Assembly: GCF_025725645.1 (NCBI RefSeq)
Contig: NZ_CP107007.1
Location: 744,001-808,000 of the forward strand
DNA: 64,000 nt
Reading direction: 5' to 3'
From: Halomonas sp. GD1P12
GTDB taxonomy: Bacteria > Pseudomonadota > Gammaproteobacteria > Pseudomonadales > Halomonadaceae
Both the position numbers and the translations under genes were made by a program. The notes below the pieces were generated by a model. The model searched no databases and was not told the DNA's origin. It saw only the letters and a program-made list of their open reading frames with translations. This document shows, in pieces, positions 53,331 through 63,800 of the stretch. Positions within the stretch are counted from its first letter, which is position 1; the number at the start of each line of letters is the position of its first letter.

Positions 53331-53858
53331 TTAGCGCGGCTCGTCTGGCGCCTCGATCGGTTCGGGCGTGATGTCGATAGGCTCGCGCAGCGCCTGTTTT
53401 TGCTCCAGCGTTTCGAGCGCGATCTGATAGCACTCCTCGATATGCTTGTTGCCCATGTACTTCATGGCGGTGTAGCTGATGGTGCCGGCCACGGCGCTGC
53501 CGATGACCGGCACGAATTTCGACGTCCCCTTGGCGGCGATCTTGAAACCCATCTTCTGCAGCAGGTTGATAATCAGCTTGCGGGTGATGTACTTGCCCGC
53601 CATCTTGCTGCCCACGTTGGAAATCGCGGTCATCACCATGACCTTCGACTGGGTATCCAGATCGTCGATCTGCTCCGGCGTAAGGCCAAAGCGCTCGTTT
53701 ATCTGCGGAATCAAGCGCAGAAGAATCGCCACGTCAGAGCCGATGTCCACGCCCGGAATCGGGATGATGGCGGCGCCGGCGGAAAGGCTCGAGCTGCGGT
53801 TCACCTTCTTTTGACACGCTTTTTTCGCGTTTTCGAGCTCTGCGACGGTTTCGATCAT
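53331..53858 (-). CDS. Hypothetical protein with two hydrophobic segments
   Basis: A 175-residue protein from the ATG at 53858 with AAGGAG before it. A first hydrophobic segment (SAGAAIIPIPGVDIGSD, about 28-44) and a second glycine-rich one (VPVIGSAVAGTISY, about 118-131) flank a helical region. The PIPGVDI pattern occurs in EcsC- or DUF697-like proteins, but I cannot assign it. Ends with an acidic proline-rich tail. Confidence 0.65.
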   Translation of the reverse strand: MIETVAELENAKKACQKKVNRSSSLSAGAAIIPIPGVDIGSDVAILLRLIPQINERFGLTPEQIDDLDTQSKVMVMTAISNVGSKMAGKYITRKLIINLLQKMGFKIAAKGTSKFVPVIGSAVAGTISYTAMKYMGNKHIEECYQIALETLEQKQALREPIDITPEPIEAPDEPR

Positions 53859-53989
53859 TGCGTTTCTCCTTGCGTCGGCTTGCGAGGTCGCGCATCGCTG
53901 CCTTCCCTGCAGCGTTACCCGATTTAAGCGAATGTCCGCGCGCGTGGATACACGCCCGGCCTTGAAAGCGTAGCCAATAACACCGAGGC

Positions 53990-54676
53990 TCACACCTTGA
54001 TGCGCAAACGCGACGCTTCGATATGACGTTTCATGGCCTCGCGGGCGCTCACCTCATCGCAATGATGCAGCGCGGTCACAATCGCGGCGTGCTCTTGCGC
54101 CACCTGGCGTGAATGCAGCAGACGGTCGCGTTCGGATTTGGGCTGGTTGAACCGGGCGCCAAAAATGACCCCGGTTTGAAGCGCCAGAAGCGAGCTGAGC
54201 AAAAACTTGTTACCGGACGTTTTAGCGATCTGCAGGTGAAAGTCGAAATCCTCCTGGGTGCCCTGTTGTTCCTTGCGAAATAGCGCGCAAAGCGCCTGCG
54301 CCTTTTGTTCAATGCGCTCGATATCGCCGGGCGTCTGGCGGCGTGCGGCCAGCGCTGCCGACTCGGTCTCGATCAACAAGCGAAAATCGAAAAGCGCATC
54401 CAGATCCTGGCGGCTATCGATGAAACTTGGCGCGTCCAGCGCCGTGGTCGGGCGGGTCGCGACGAAGAGCCCGGCCCCCTGACGTGAGACGATTAGGCCT
54501 TCCGCCTTGAGGCGCGCCGTTACTTCCCTGACCGCGCTACGGCTCAGCGTATAGCGTTGTGAAAGCTCGGCTTCGGTAGGAAGCTTGGCCCCGCGCAAAT
54601 ACTGCCCGCGTAGTATCCAGTGATGCATGTCGTCGTATAAGGCTTTGGTCTTTTCGACTTTGGTCTTTGTTGTCAT
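53990..54676 (-). CDS. GntR-family regulator, FadR/FCD subgroup
   Basis: A 228-residue protein. Winged HTH at about 12-75 (LPTEAELSQRYTLSRSAVREVTARLK is the recognition part, quoted in part) and an all-helical FCD domain with the metal-ligand region DFDFHLQIAK. FCD regulators usually sense sugar acids or other carboxylates. Divergent from TRAP transporter 3, which it very probably represses. Confidence 0.9.
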   Translation of the reverse strand: MTTKTKVEKTKALYDDMHHWILRGQYLRGAKLPTEAELSQRYTLSRSAVREVTARLKAEGLIVSRQGAGLFVATRPTTALDAPSFIDSRQDLDALFDFRLLIETESAALAARRQTPGDIERIEQKAQALCALFRKEQQGTQEDFDFHLQIAKTSGNKFLLSSLLALQTGVIFGARFNQPKSERDRLLHSRQVAQEHAAIVTALHHCDEVSAREAMKRHIEASRLRIKV

Positions 54677-54822
54677 GCCCTGAAACTCGATGTCGATATA
54701 AATACCTTTATTTTGCAGTTATTTAGGCCATTTCAATGGGTTTTAAAACAAACAAATTGCGCTGATTTGCTATTCCAAGTGTACTGCATGAGTCGGTTCT
54801 TCATTCTAATAAGGAGATAACA

Positions 54823-55788
54823 ATGCGTGCACGTCATCCGCTTACCGCGCTGTTTTTGGCGCTTTCCGTGGCATCGACCGCCCAGGCCAATGACTTCGTT
54901 TTCGGACACATTTACGAGGCAAGCCATAGCCATCACCAATGGGCGCAGTGGGCTGCCGAGGAGATCGAAAAGCGCAGCGAAGGCCGCCACACCGTTGAAG
55001 TCTTTCCCTCTTCACAGCTGGGTAATGAGGTCGAACTCAACGAAGGGCTGGATCTGGGCGTCGTCGACATCATCTACACGGGTAACGCCTTTGCCGGCAA
55101 CGCCTATCCGCCCATTGCCCTGGGCAGTGCCCCCTTCGTTTTCAGGGATTTCGATCATTGGCTCGCCTACGCCCGTAGCGACCTGTTTCAGGAGCTTGCT
55201 CAGGGGTACGAAGAGACCACCGGCCACGTGCCGCTGGGTCTGATCTACTTCGGCCAGCGCCACGTCACCGCCAACCAGCCCATCCTCACGCCGGAGGACA
55301 TGCAGGGCATGAAGATTCGCGTGCCTGACGCAGCGCTTCTGCTCATGTTCCCGCGCGCCGTAGGCGCCAACCCCACGCCGATCGCGTTTTCAGAAGTGTA
55401 TTTGGCGCTGCAGCAGGGCGTGGTCGACGGCCAGGAAAACCCGCTGCCGATCATCAAGGCGATGAAGTTCAACGAGGTGCAATCGGATATCTCGCTGACC
55501 GGCCATATCTTCGACAGTCAGCCGATCATCATGAGCGGCGACGCCTGGTCGCAGCTTTCCGAAGAGGATCAGACGCTGTTTCGCGAGGTCTTCCGTGAGG
55601 CCGGCGAGAAGGGGAGTGCGGATATTCAGCAGCAGGAGCAAGAACTGGTCACCTGGTTCGAGGAGAACGGTACCAATGTTCACGAAGTGGATCGCGAGCC
55701 CTTTGCAGCGCTGGTGCGCCCTTATCTGACCGCGGATGACGTGGGCTGGAGTGCCGAACAGCTCGAGCGTCTGGAGGCGATCGAGTAA
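54823..55788 (+). CDS. dctP: TRAP transporter 3 substrate-binding protein, DctP family
   Basis: A 321-residue periplasmic protein. Signal peptide to about residue 22 (STAQA-N); family motifs MKIRVPDA with the carboxylate-binding arginine, NPTPIAFSEVYLALQQG and VDGQENPLPII are complete. AAGGAGATAAC before the ATG is an excellent ribosome-binding site. First gene of an operon with dctQ, dctM and an enolase-superfamily enzyme, so the substrate is probably a sugar acid. Confidence 0.92.
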   Translation: MRARHPLTALFLALSVASTAQANDFVFGHIYEASHSHHQWAQWAAEEIEKRSEGRHTVEVFPSSQLGNEVELNEGLDLGVVDIIYTGNAFAGNAYPPIALGSAPFVFRDFDHWLAYARSDLFQELAQGYEETTGHVPLGLIYFGQRHVTANQPILTPEDMQGMKIRVPDAALLLMFPRAVGANPTPIAFSEVYLALQQGVVDGQENPLPIIKAMKFNEVQSDISLTGHIFDSQPIIMSGDAWSQLSEEDQTLFREVFREAGEKGSADIQQQEQELVTWFEENGTNVHEVDREPFAALVRPYLTADDVGWSAEQLERLEAIE

Positions 55789-56396
55789 TGAACTCTCCAG
55801 AGGACAGACACCTCCCGACCTCTCGGGCGGCGGATGTCTCACCCGGCCGCGACGATGCGGCCGGCTCTGCGCCACCGCCCTCGTCTAACGCCATACCTGC
55901 TAACGCTATACCGGCCACGTCCGAGGTTGATGCGCCCGCCCCTCGATGGGTTTTCGAGGATCACGTGGCGCTTGGAGTACTGATACTGCTCGGCGGCGTG
56001 GTCTTTGCGCAGTTTCTATCGCGCTACGTGTTCAACCACTCGATCGGCTGGACCGAGGAGGGCGCTCGTATGCTGCTGGTACTGCTGGTCTTCATCGGCG
56101 CCGCCGGGGCGGCCTCGAGACGCGGCCATATCTACGTGGAGATTCTCGAGCTGGTGCTGCCCGAGCGCGGCAAGTGCTGGCTGAAGGGTTTCAATAACCT
56201 GCTGAGCGCGGTCTTTTTCGCCTATGTAGCCTGGCTTGCCTGGCAGGTGGGCCAGCGGGTCTGGAACTCCAGCATGAGCACGCTGCCGATCTCCAAGGGG
56301 TGGATCTACACGCTCGTGGCCGCCGCCCTTTTGATGATGGCGTATCGGCTCGCGCGCCAGGGAATCAGCCACTGGCGAGGAGAAACGCCGCTATGA
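55788..56396 (+). CDS. dctQ: TRAP transporter 3 small membrane subunit, DctQ family, long N-terminus
   Basis: A 202-residue DctQ. Start overlaps the dctP stop by one base. The four helices and NHSIGWTEEGARM signature begin only after about 55 extra residues rich in Pro, Ala, Asp and Ser, unusual for a DctQ and probably unstructured in the cytoplasm. Coupled to dctM by an ATGA overlap. Confidence 0.88.
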   Translation: MNSPEDRHLPTSRAADVSPGRDDAAGSAPPPSSNAIPANAIPATSEVDAPAPRWVFEDHVALGVLILLGGVVFAQFLSRYVFNHSIGWTEEGARMLLVLLVFIGAAGAASRRGHIYVEILELVLPERGKCWLKGFNNLLSAVFFAYVAWLAWQVGQRVWNSSMSTLPISKGWIYTLVAAALLMMAYRLARQGISHWRGETPL

Positions 56397-57664
56397 TCAT
56401 TCTGCTTTTCGCAGCGCTTGGCGTACTGCTGTTGATCGGCGCGCCGGTAGCGGTGGCGTTGGCCGGCTCATCGCTGATCTACCTGCTCGCCGCCGACCGC
56501 ATTCCGGATATCGTCCTGATTCAGCGCATGGTGGGCGGCGTGGACAGCTTCCCGTTGCTGGCGGTGCCGTTTTTCATCCTCGCCGGCAACCTGATGAACG
56601 TGTGCGGCGTGACCGAGCGTATCTTCAATTTCGCCGATTCCATGGTGGGTTGGATGCGCGGTGGGCTTGGCCATGTCAACGTGGGCGCATCGGTCATCTT
56701 TGCCGGGATGTCCGGGGCGGCGATCGCCGATGCCGGCGGGCTTGGCGCGGTCGAGATCAAGGCGATGCGCGAACAGGGCTATGACGTCGATTTCGCCGTG
56801 GGCATCACCGGCGCATCCTCGACGGTCGGGCCGATCATCCCGCCGTCGCTGCCGCTGGTGGTGTACGGCGTAGTGGCCGGCGCCTCGATCGGCCAGCTGT
56901 TCGTTGCCGGTATCGTGCCGGGGCTTCTGATCGCGGGGCTTTTGATGCTGATGGTCGCGGTGATCTCGCATCGGCGCGGCTACCCTGTCGGGGCGCGCTT
57001 TTCTCTGACGCGGCTGGCCTCGACCTTTGTGCACGCGGCGCTATCGCTGCTGATTCCGGTGATCATCGTGGGCGGCATCGTGCTGGGGATCTTCACACCC
57101 ACTGAAAGTGCGATCGCGGCGGTGGCCTACGTGCTGGTGCTGGCCACGCTCGTTTACCGCAGCGCCGGCTGGCGCCAGATCATCACCGTGTTTCGTGAAA
57201 CCATCGAAATGACCTCGGTGGTGCTCTTGATCGTCGCGGCATCTTCCATTTTTGCCTGGATTCTGACCCGCGAAGGCGTACCGACGGCCTTTGCCGGCGC
57301 CGTCATGGCGGTGGCCGACAACCCGATTTTGATCCTGATTCTGATCAATTTGATCTTGCTGGTGGTGGGCTGCTTCATGGAAACCGTGGCGGCGATCACG
57401 ATCCTGACGCCGGTGCTCTTGCCGTTGGCCGTGCAGGCCGGCGTCGACCCGGTGCAGTTCGGCATCATCATGGTGCTCAACCTGATGATCGGGCTTTTGA
57501 CGCCGCCGGTGGGGCTGGTGCTGTTCGTGCTGGCGCGAGTGGCCGATATCTCCTTTCCTCGCGCGGTGCGCGCGACGCTTCCGTTCATCGCGGCCCTTTT
57601 GGTATCGCTGGTACTGATTACCTTCATTCCGGCGCTGACGCTCTGGCTGCCCAGCCTCATCTAA
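56393..57664 (+). CDS. dctM: TRAP transporter 3 large permease, DctM family
   Basis: A 423-residue polytopic protein. ATG at 56393 overlaps the dctQ stop (ATGA). PFFILAGNLMN, FAGMSGAAIADAGGLGAVEI, GPIIPPSLPLVVYG and LLTPPVGLVLFV are DctM motifs. The open frame continues 31 codons upstream within dctQ and is not coding. It carries the sodium-coupled transport path. Confidence 0.92.
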   Translation: MIILLFAALGVLLLIGAPVAVALAGSSLIYLLAADRIPDIVLIQRMVGGVDSFPLLAVPFFILAGNLMNVCGVTERIFNFADSMVGWMRGGLGHVNVGASVIFAGMSGAAIADAGGLGAVEIKAMREQGYDVDFAVGITGASSTVGPIIPPSLPLVVYGVVAGASIGQLFVAGIVPGLLIAGLLMLMVAVISHRRGYPVGARFSLTRLASTFVHAALSLLIPVIIVGGIVLGIFTPTESAIAAVAYVLVLATLVYRSAGWRQIITVFRETIEMTSVVLLIVAASSIFAWILTREGVPTAFAGAVMAVADNPILILILINLILLVVGCFMETVAAITILTPVLLPLAVQAGVDPVQFGIIMVLNLMIGLLTPPVGLVLFVLARVADISFPRAVRATLPFIAALLVSLVLITFIPALTLWLPSLI

Positions 57665-57679
57665 TTTGGAGCCTTTTGC

Positions 57680-58867
57680 ATGAATCAACCTCTCGACACT
57701 GCCCGTGATGGCGCCGCCACCGTTCGGGATGCGCGGATCGAGTCGATCGACATGGTGCCCATCGGAAGCTTTTTGCCAGCGGATGGCGGTTACGGCAGCG
57801 CTCGTGAAATCGGCCACGCGCGTATGGCAACGCTGGTCTTCGTGCGCCTGGCCTCGGGCATCGTGGGGGTCGGCGAGTGCTACGGGCCACCGAAAACGAC
57901 GCGTGGCTACCTCGACATTCTGCGCGAGGCCTACATTGGCCAGAGCGCCTTCGATCACCGGGTGATCTGGCGGCGCATGACCAACGTGCTCTATCACGTG
58001 CGCGCTCAAAGCCAGCTCGCCGCCGCGGTCAGCGGGCTGGATATCGCGCTGCACGACGGGATCGGCCAACTGCTGGGGCTCCCGATCTACCGCCTGCTCG
58101 GCGGCGAGGAGCAGGCATCGGTCCAGGTCTACGCCTCCGGCGGCTACTTCCACGAGCCAGCCGCGCTTTCGCTCGAGGCACAGCTCGAGCGCGTGGCCGG
58201 TAAGTTCGAGGGCTACAAGATCAAGATCGGCCGCGGCATCAAGAGCGACGTCGAGCGGATGGCGAGCGCACGGCGTATCCTGGGCGATGACGTGGCGATC
58301 ATGGCGGACATCAACGGCGCCTACACCGCGGACATCGCGCTGGAAGCCATGGAGGCACTCGCGCCGTTTCGTCCCTACTGGATCGAAGAGCCCGTCGCGC
58401 CGGAGGACCTGCCCGGGTTCCGGCGACTGGCCTCGCGCCGGTCGGGACGCGTCGCGGCGGGGGAAGCCTCGGTCAACGCAGTGGAATTTCGCGAGCTGGC
58501 GGCGACCGGCGGGGTCGATGTGCTGATGCCGGATCTCAATCTGTGCGGCGGCTTCGTCGAAGCGCTGCGTATCGCCGACATGGCGCAGTTGAACGGCTTA
58601 AGGATATCGCCTCACGTGTGGGGAAGCGCGGTGGGCATCGTGGCTGCCGCCCATTACGCCGCTGCGCTAGCGCCGCACCCGCACCCGGCGCGCGATCACA
58701 CCCCGACCTGGGTCGAGTTCGATGTCTCCGCCGACAACCCGCTGCGCGAGGCGCTTTTGAGCCAACCGCTATGTTTGGATCATGGCCGACTGGCGCTGCC
58801 GAAAGGGCCGGGGCTCGGCATCGAAATCGACCGCGAGCGGCTCGCCACGCTTACCCTCGACGTGTAG
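57680..58867 (+). CDS. Enolase-superfamily enzyme, mandelate racemase subgroup
   Basis: A 395-residue enzyme. The KxK pair is K180/K182 (YKIKIG), metal ligands D210 (MADINGAY), E236 (WIEEP) and E262 (GEAS), and the Asp-His dyad D285 and H312 has the same 27-residue spacing as D270/H297 of mandelate racemase. It should abstract a proton next to a carboxylate, as a racemase or acid-sugar dehydratase. The TRAP transporter and FCD regulator support a sugar-acid substrate. No aldolase or kinase follows, so later steps are elsewhere. Confidence 0.88.
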   Translation: MNQPLDTARDGAATVRDARIESIDMVPIGSFLPADGGYGSAREIGHARMATLVFVRLASGIVGVGECYGPPKTTRGYLDILREAYIGQSAFDHRVIWRRMTNVLYHVRAQSQLAAAVSGLDIALHDGIGQLLGLPIYRLLGGEEQASVQVYASGGYFHEPAALSLEAQLERVAGKFEGYKIKIGRGIKSDVERMASARRILGDDVAIMADINGAYTADIALEAMEALAPFRPYWIEEPVAPEDLPGFRRLASRRSGRVAAGEASVNAVEFRELAATGGVDVLMPDLNLCGGFVEALRIADMAQLNGLRISPHVWGSAVGIVAAAHYAAALAPHPHPARDHTPTWVEFDVSADNPLREALLSQPLCLDHGRLALPKGPGLGIEIDRERLATLTLDV

Positions 58868-58879
58868 AAAAATCGTAAA

Positions 58880-58962
58880 GACAGATTGGGAAGAACAGAT
58901 AGGAAAGAATCGATAGGAAAGAACCGAGAGAAAAGAACCGAGAGAAAAGAACCGAGAGAAAA
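58880..58962. repeat. Tandem 14-base repeat
   Basis: About six consecutive units of a 14-base repeat, the last three identical (GAACCGAGAGAAAA at 58921, 58935 and 58949) and earlier ones at 58893 and 58907 diverged, preceded by a 13-base partial unit at 58880. It lies between the enolase-superfamily gene and its terminator. No spacers, so it is not a CRISPR array. Such repeats change copy number by slippage. Confidence 0.85.
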
Positions 58963-58966
58963 GAAT

Positions 58967-59005
58967 GAGGGGCGCTGACCATCTGATCAGCGACCCTCTT
59001 TTTTT
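58967..59005 (+). terminator. Rho-independent terminator of the TRAP 3 operon
   Basis: GAGGGGCGCTGA (58967-58978) pairs with TCAGCGACCCTC (58987-58998) with one mismatch, loop of eight bases, then seven T. A classical strong terminator on the plus strand. Confidence 0.9.
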
Positions 59006-59040
59006 ACAGACCGTTTTAACCGACCGGCCTGATGACGCGA

Positions 59041-60486
59041 TTACTCCTGGGCTTCCGGTTCCTCGTCGTCCGTGTCGGTCTCTTCGCTATCGATATCATC
59101 GGCCTCGTTCGAGGCCGGCTCGACCGCGCTGGGCGTCTCGTCGGCCTCGTTGTTTTCCGCATCGCTTCTGGCAGCGGTTACGACCGGCTCGTCTGGGGCG
59201 ATGCGCCAGACCACGTTGGTTAGATCATCAGCGACGATCACCGCGCCGTCCGGGGCGACGGTGACGCCGACCGGGCGGCCGCGAGCGTTGCCGTCCTCGG
59301 TCAAAAAGCCGCTGACGAAATCGATCGGGTCACCGGCGGGCGCATCGTTCTCGAAGGGGATGAACACCACCTTGTAGCCGACCGGGTCGGCGCGGTTCCA
59401 GCTGCCGTGCTCGCCGACGAACACGCCGTCGGCGTACGCCTCGCCGACCTCGGGGATGGAGAACGCCACGCCCAGCGGCGCCACATGGGAGCTCAGGCTG
59501 TAGTCCGGGGCGATCGCGGCATCGACCTTTTCCTGGTTCTGCGGCTGAACGCGTGGGTCGACGTTCTGGCCCCAATAGCTGTAGGGCCAGCCGTAGAAGC
59601 CGCCCTCCTGTACCGTGGTCAGATAGTCCGGTACCAGATTCGGGCCGAGCTCGTCGCGCTCGTTGACCACCGCCCAGAGCTGATCGGTACCGGGTTGGAT
59701 GGCGAAGTCGGTAGGGTTACGAAGGCCGGTGGCGTAGGGGCGGTGAGCACCGGTCTCGGCATCGATCTCCCAAACCTCGGCACGGTTCACCTCGGCGTCC
59801 ATGCCGCGCTCGGTGATGTTGCTGTTCGAGCCGATGCCGACGTAGAGATACTCGCCGTCGGCGCTGGCAACCATTGCCTTGGTCCAGTGGTGATTGATCT
59901 CGGCGGGAAGCTGGGCGATCACTTCCGGCGCGCCGCTGGCCTCACGCTGGCCCTCTTCGTAGTCAAAGCGTACCAGCGCATCCTGATTGGCCACGAATAG
60001 ATCGTTATCGATCAGCGCCAGGCCGTAAGGAGCGTTCAGGTTCTCGGCAAAGACGGACTGCTCATAGGTGCCGTCGCCGTTGGGACGCAACAGCGTCAGA
60101 CGATCGCCGCTTTCGACCGAGGTGTTGCCCTTGCTTTTGATCACCCCGGCGATGAAGTCCTTGGGCTTGAGCTGCGGGGCGTTGCCGCCGCTGCCTTCGG
60201 CCACCAGAATATCGCCGCCCGGCAGCACGATGGTCTGGCGCGGCACCAGAAGGTCAGTGCCAATGGCGGAGATCGTATAGCCCTCTGGCACGGTGGGGAG
60301 TTGATCTCCCCATTCAGCGGGCTCCGGCACGGTCATGTTTGGTAACAGGCCGCGCTCGGGCTCCGGCAGCGTTGGGTTGGGGCCATAGGGCTGCTCGACA
60401 TCGGCGGCGTTGACGCTGGTGGCCACCAGTAAGGCGGAAAGAGGCGCCAGATAGTTGACGCGAGACTTGAGGCGAAAGGCATTCAT
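59041..60486 (-). CDS. PQQ-dependent sugar dehydrogenase-like protein (sorbosone dehydrogenase type) with acidic tail
   Basis: A 481-residue secreted protein with a signal peptide (cleavage near VNAA) and a six-bladed propeller of the soluble glucose/L-sorbosone dehydrogenase family (NAPYGLALID, YLYVGIGSNSN, GLRNPTDFAI, FVGEHGSWNR, GRPVGVTVAPDGAVIVADD in pieces). The last roughly 50 residues are almost all Asp, Glu, Ser, Ala and Thr. Such a tail is unusual for the family and fits a halophile. Overlaps the next upstream gene by four bases. Confidence 0.87.
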   Translation of the reverse strand: MNAFRLKSRVNYLAPLSALLVATSVNAADVEQPYGPNPTLPEPERGLLPNMTVPEPAEWGDQLPTVPEGYTISAIGTDLLVPRQTIVLPGGDILVAEGSGGNAPQLKPKDFIAGVIKSKGNTSVESGDRLTLLRPNGDGTYEQSVFAENLNAPYGLALIDNDLFVANQDALVRFDYEEGQREASGAPEVIAQLPAEINHHWTKAMVASADGEYLYVGIGSNSNITERGMDAEVNRAEVWEIDAETGAHRPYATGLRNPTDFAIQPGTDQLWAVVNERDELGPNLVPDYLTTVQEGGFYGWPYSYWGQNVDPRVQPQNQEKVDAAIAPDYSLSSHVAPLGVAFSIPEVGEAYADGVFVGEHGSWNRADPVGYKVVFIPFENDAPAGDPIDFVSGFLTEDGNARGRPVGVTVAPDGAVIVADDLTNVVWRIAPDEPVVTAARSDAENNEADETPSAVEPASNEADDIDSEETDTDDEEPEAQE

Positions 60487-60914
60487 GAGGCGACTCCGGC
60501 AGCGCGCGTGCGGGTGAATCCGAGAAAAAGAGCGACCAGGGTCAAAACGACCACGACGATCGAGAGCATGAGGCCTGCGGGCATCATCGCCCAGGCGTCT
60601 TTAGCGTGAACCAGGGCGTTGATGAAGCCGAGCACCCAGCTCACCACCAGCACCGCCAGATACACAAGCGACAGCCCCTTGCGCCGCTCGGCGCGAAAAA
60701 CGCCGATTAGCGCGGCAAGAATCGCCAAACCGTTGAAGACCAGACCCCCGGCGATCAGCCAGGAAGCGAACGTACCCCACTGGATGTGATAGCTGGTGAA
60801 ATAGACGTAGTCGCACAGGGCGGCGCCGAGAAAAAGCGGGAGCATGCCCGCCAACAGAACGGCATGAAGCGGGTGAATGCCGCCATAAGCCCTGGGGTGT
60901 GCAGTCGTCTGCAT
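60483..60914 (-). CDS. DUF2231 membrane protein
   Basis: A 143-residue protein with four predicted helices, starting MQTTAHPRAYGGIHPLHAVLL; the HPLH stretch before helix 1 is typical of DUF2231, often linked to redox or cytochrome proteins. AAGGAGGAACACC precedes the ATG. It is translationally coupled to the sugar dehydrogenase, and could pass electrons from it to the respiratory chain. Confidence 0.85.
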   Translation of the reverse strand: MQTTAHPRAYGGIHPLHAVLLAGMLPLFLGAALCDYVYFTSYHIQWGTFASWLIAGGLVFNGLAILAALIGVFRAERRKGLSLVYLAVLVVSWVLGFINALVHAKDAWAMMPAGLMLSIVVVVLTLVALFLGFTRTRAAGVAS

Positions 60915-61387
60915 GGTGTTCCTCCTTGATGGATGACCCGGTGCGGTGCGCCGGACACGTTCGCTCCATGGCAAGCTTTCAGGTGCCCGGTCGATGACCG
61001 TGTGCTTGAGTATAGGAGACGTTACGCCGGGACAGACAACATTCCTTTTGAGCGCCAGTCCTCATTCGGCAGCGCTCGAGCGTCCAATCGGCCTGAATCG
61101 AAGTGTTCGTTAATTGACACGTCGAAATTTTTTTGCTTTCACGTAAGTCACTATCAATATGCGGTAATTGGTTGCTCAACTAATGTCTAAGTAGTCTGTA
61201 AATTAACTAAAATCATAATCTTATCGGCGATATTATGGTTTTTTCGGAATTTTATATTGTTTTTTATTATCGCGCCGATAGGATGCCAAAAATGAAAACG
61301 ACGTTTTCGAAAAAGAACACGCAGCACTTGCCGGAGTAATGAAGTAAGGCAGACGTGCGAGTCGATACACGTACCGGTTGGAACGCC
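60915..61387. promoter_or_regulatory. Intergenic promoter region of glpFK with inverted repeats
   Basis: About 470 bases with no gene. The part from about 61120 to 61325 is AT-rich. It contains an inverted repeat ATCTTATCGGCG (61218-61229) and CGCCGATAGGAT (61274-61285), 11 of 12 paired with a 44-base gap, and a perfect dyad GAAAACG-A-CGTTTTC (61295-61309). The latter resembles operators of glycerol repressors and lies 79 bases before glpF. Confidence 0.5.
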
Positions 61388-62110
61388 ATGCTTGGAACCA
61401 TCTTTTTTCACGAAGTCGCTGGAACGGCCCTACTGACGCTACTGGGCTGCGGGGTAGTGGCGAACGTGCTGTTAAACGACACCAATGGCAAGGGAAGCGA
61501 CGGTATCGTCATCTTCTTCGGCTGGGGGCTGGCCGTGTTTTGCGCGGTGTACGTTGCCTTCGATACCGGCGCGCACATTAACCCGGCGGTGACGCTGGCG
61601 CTTTTGGTGGGACCGGCCAGCGAGTACGCACCGAATATTCCGATTACGGTGGCCACTACGCTTGCCTACTTTAGCGCCGAATTTATCGGCGCCTTCATCG
61701 GCGCCGTGGTGTGCTATCTGGCCTATAAAAAGCACTACGACGCCACCGACCAGGCCCCTGCGATTCTCGCCACGTTTTCGACCGGGCCATCCATTGCCGC
61801 CTACGGGTGGAACCTGGTGACCGAGATTATCGGTACCTTCGTGCTGATCTTTGTCATCATCATGTTCGGCAATACACCTTCCGGGCTCGGCCCGCTGGCG
61901 GTGGCGCTGTTGGTGGTGTCGATCGGCGCTTCATTAGGTGGGCCCACCGGCTACGCGATCAACCCCGCCCGCGATTTGGGCCCGCGCATCGCCCACGCGC
62001 TATTACCCATCAAACACAAACAGGGCAGCAACTGGGCCTACGCCTGGGTGCCCATCGCCGGGCCCTTGATTGGCAGCACGCTTGCCGGGCTTGCCGCCCA
62101 CGTCTATTAG
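61388..62110 (+). CDS. glpF: Glycerol facilitator / aquaglyceroporin
   Basis: A 240-residue MIP-family channel with six helices and two NPA half-helices: HINPAV and AINPARD; the aspartate after the second NPAR is typical for glycerol-conducting channels. ATG at 61388 gives the family N-terminus (MLGTIFFHEVAGT); an in-frame GTG at 61355 with AAGG at good distance is a real alternative. Followed by glpK in the same direction. Confidence 0.9.
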   Translation: MLGTIFFHEVAGTALLTLLGCGVVANVLLNDTNGKGSDGIVIFFGWGLAVFCAVYVAFDTGAHINPAVTLALLVGPASEYAPNIPITVATTLAYFSAEFIGAFIGAVVCYLAYKKHYDATDQAPAILATFSTGPSIAAYGWNLVTEIIGTFVLIFVIIMFGNTPSGLGPLAVALLVVSIGASLGGPTGYAINPARDLGPRIAHALLPIKHKQGSNWAYAWVPIAGPLIGSTLAGLAAHVY

Positions 62111-63670
<1,560 letters not shown>

Positions 63671-63684
63671 TCGGCCGCGAGCGT

Positions 63685-63714
63685 AAAGCCTCTGGTTCGT
63701 CCAGAGGCTTTTTT
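63685..63714 (+). terminator. Rho-independent terminator of glpK
   Basis: AAAGCCTCTGG (63685-63695) pairs with CCAGAGGCTTT (63701-63711) around a 5-base loop and runs into six T. Strong terminator 15 bases after the glpK stop codon. Confidence 0.92.
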
Positions 63715-63800
63715 GTGAGGGGAGGGCGCGGGCGGGCCGGTGTCAGCGCGCCTTTGGCGTAGTATCCTGAAAAGCGTTTGACGCCTTGATGAGAAACCCC

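Noticed and set aside
57041..58153. Minus-strand frame of 370 codons across dctM and the enolase-superfamily gene
   Set aside because: Spans the ends of two real genes on the other strand and is rich in Gln, His and Arg with no motif.
58880..58962. CRISPR array
   Set aside because: Units are 14 bases, directly adjacent and without spacers; no cas gene in the window.
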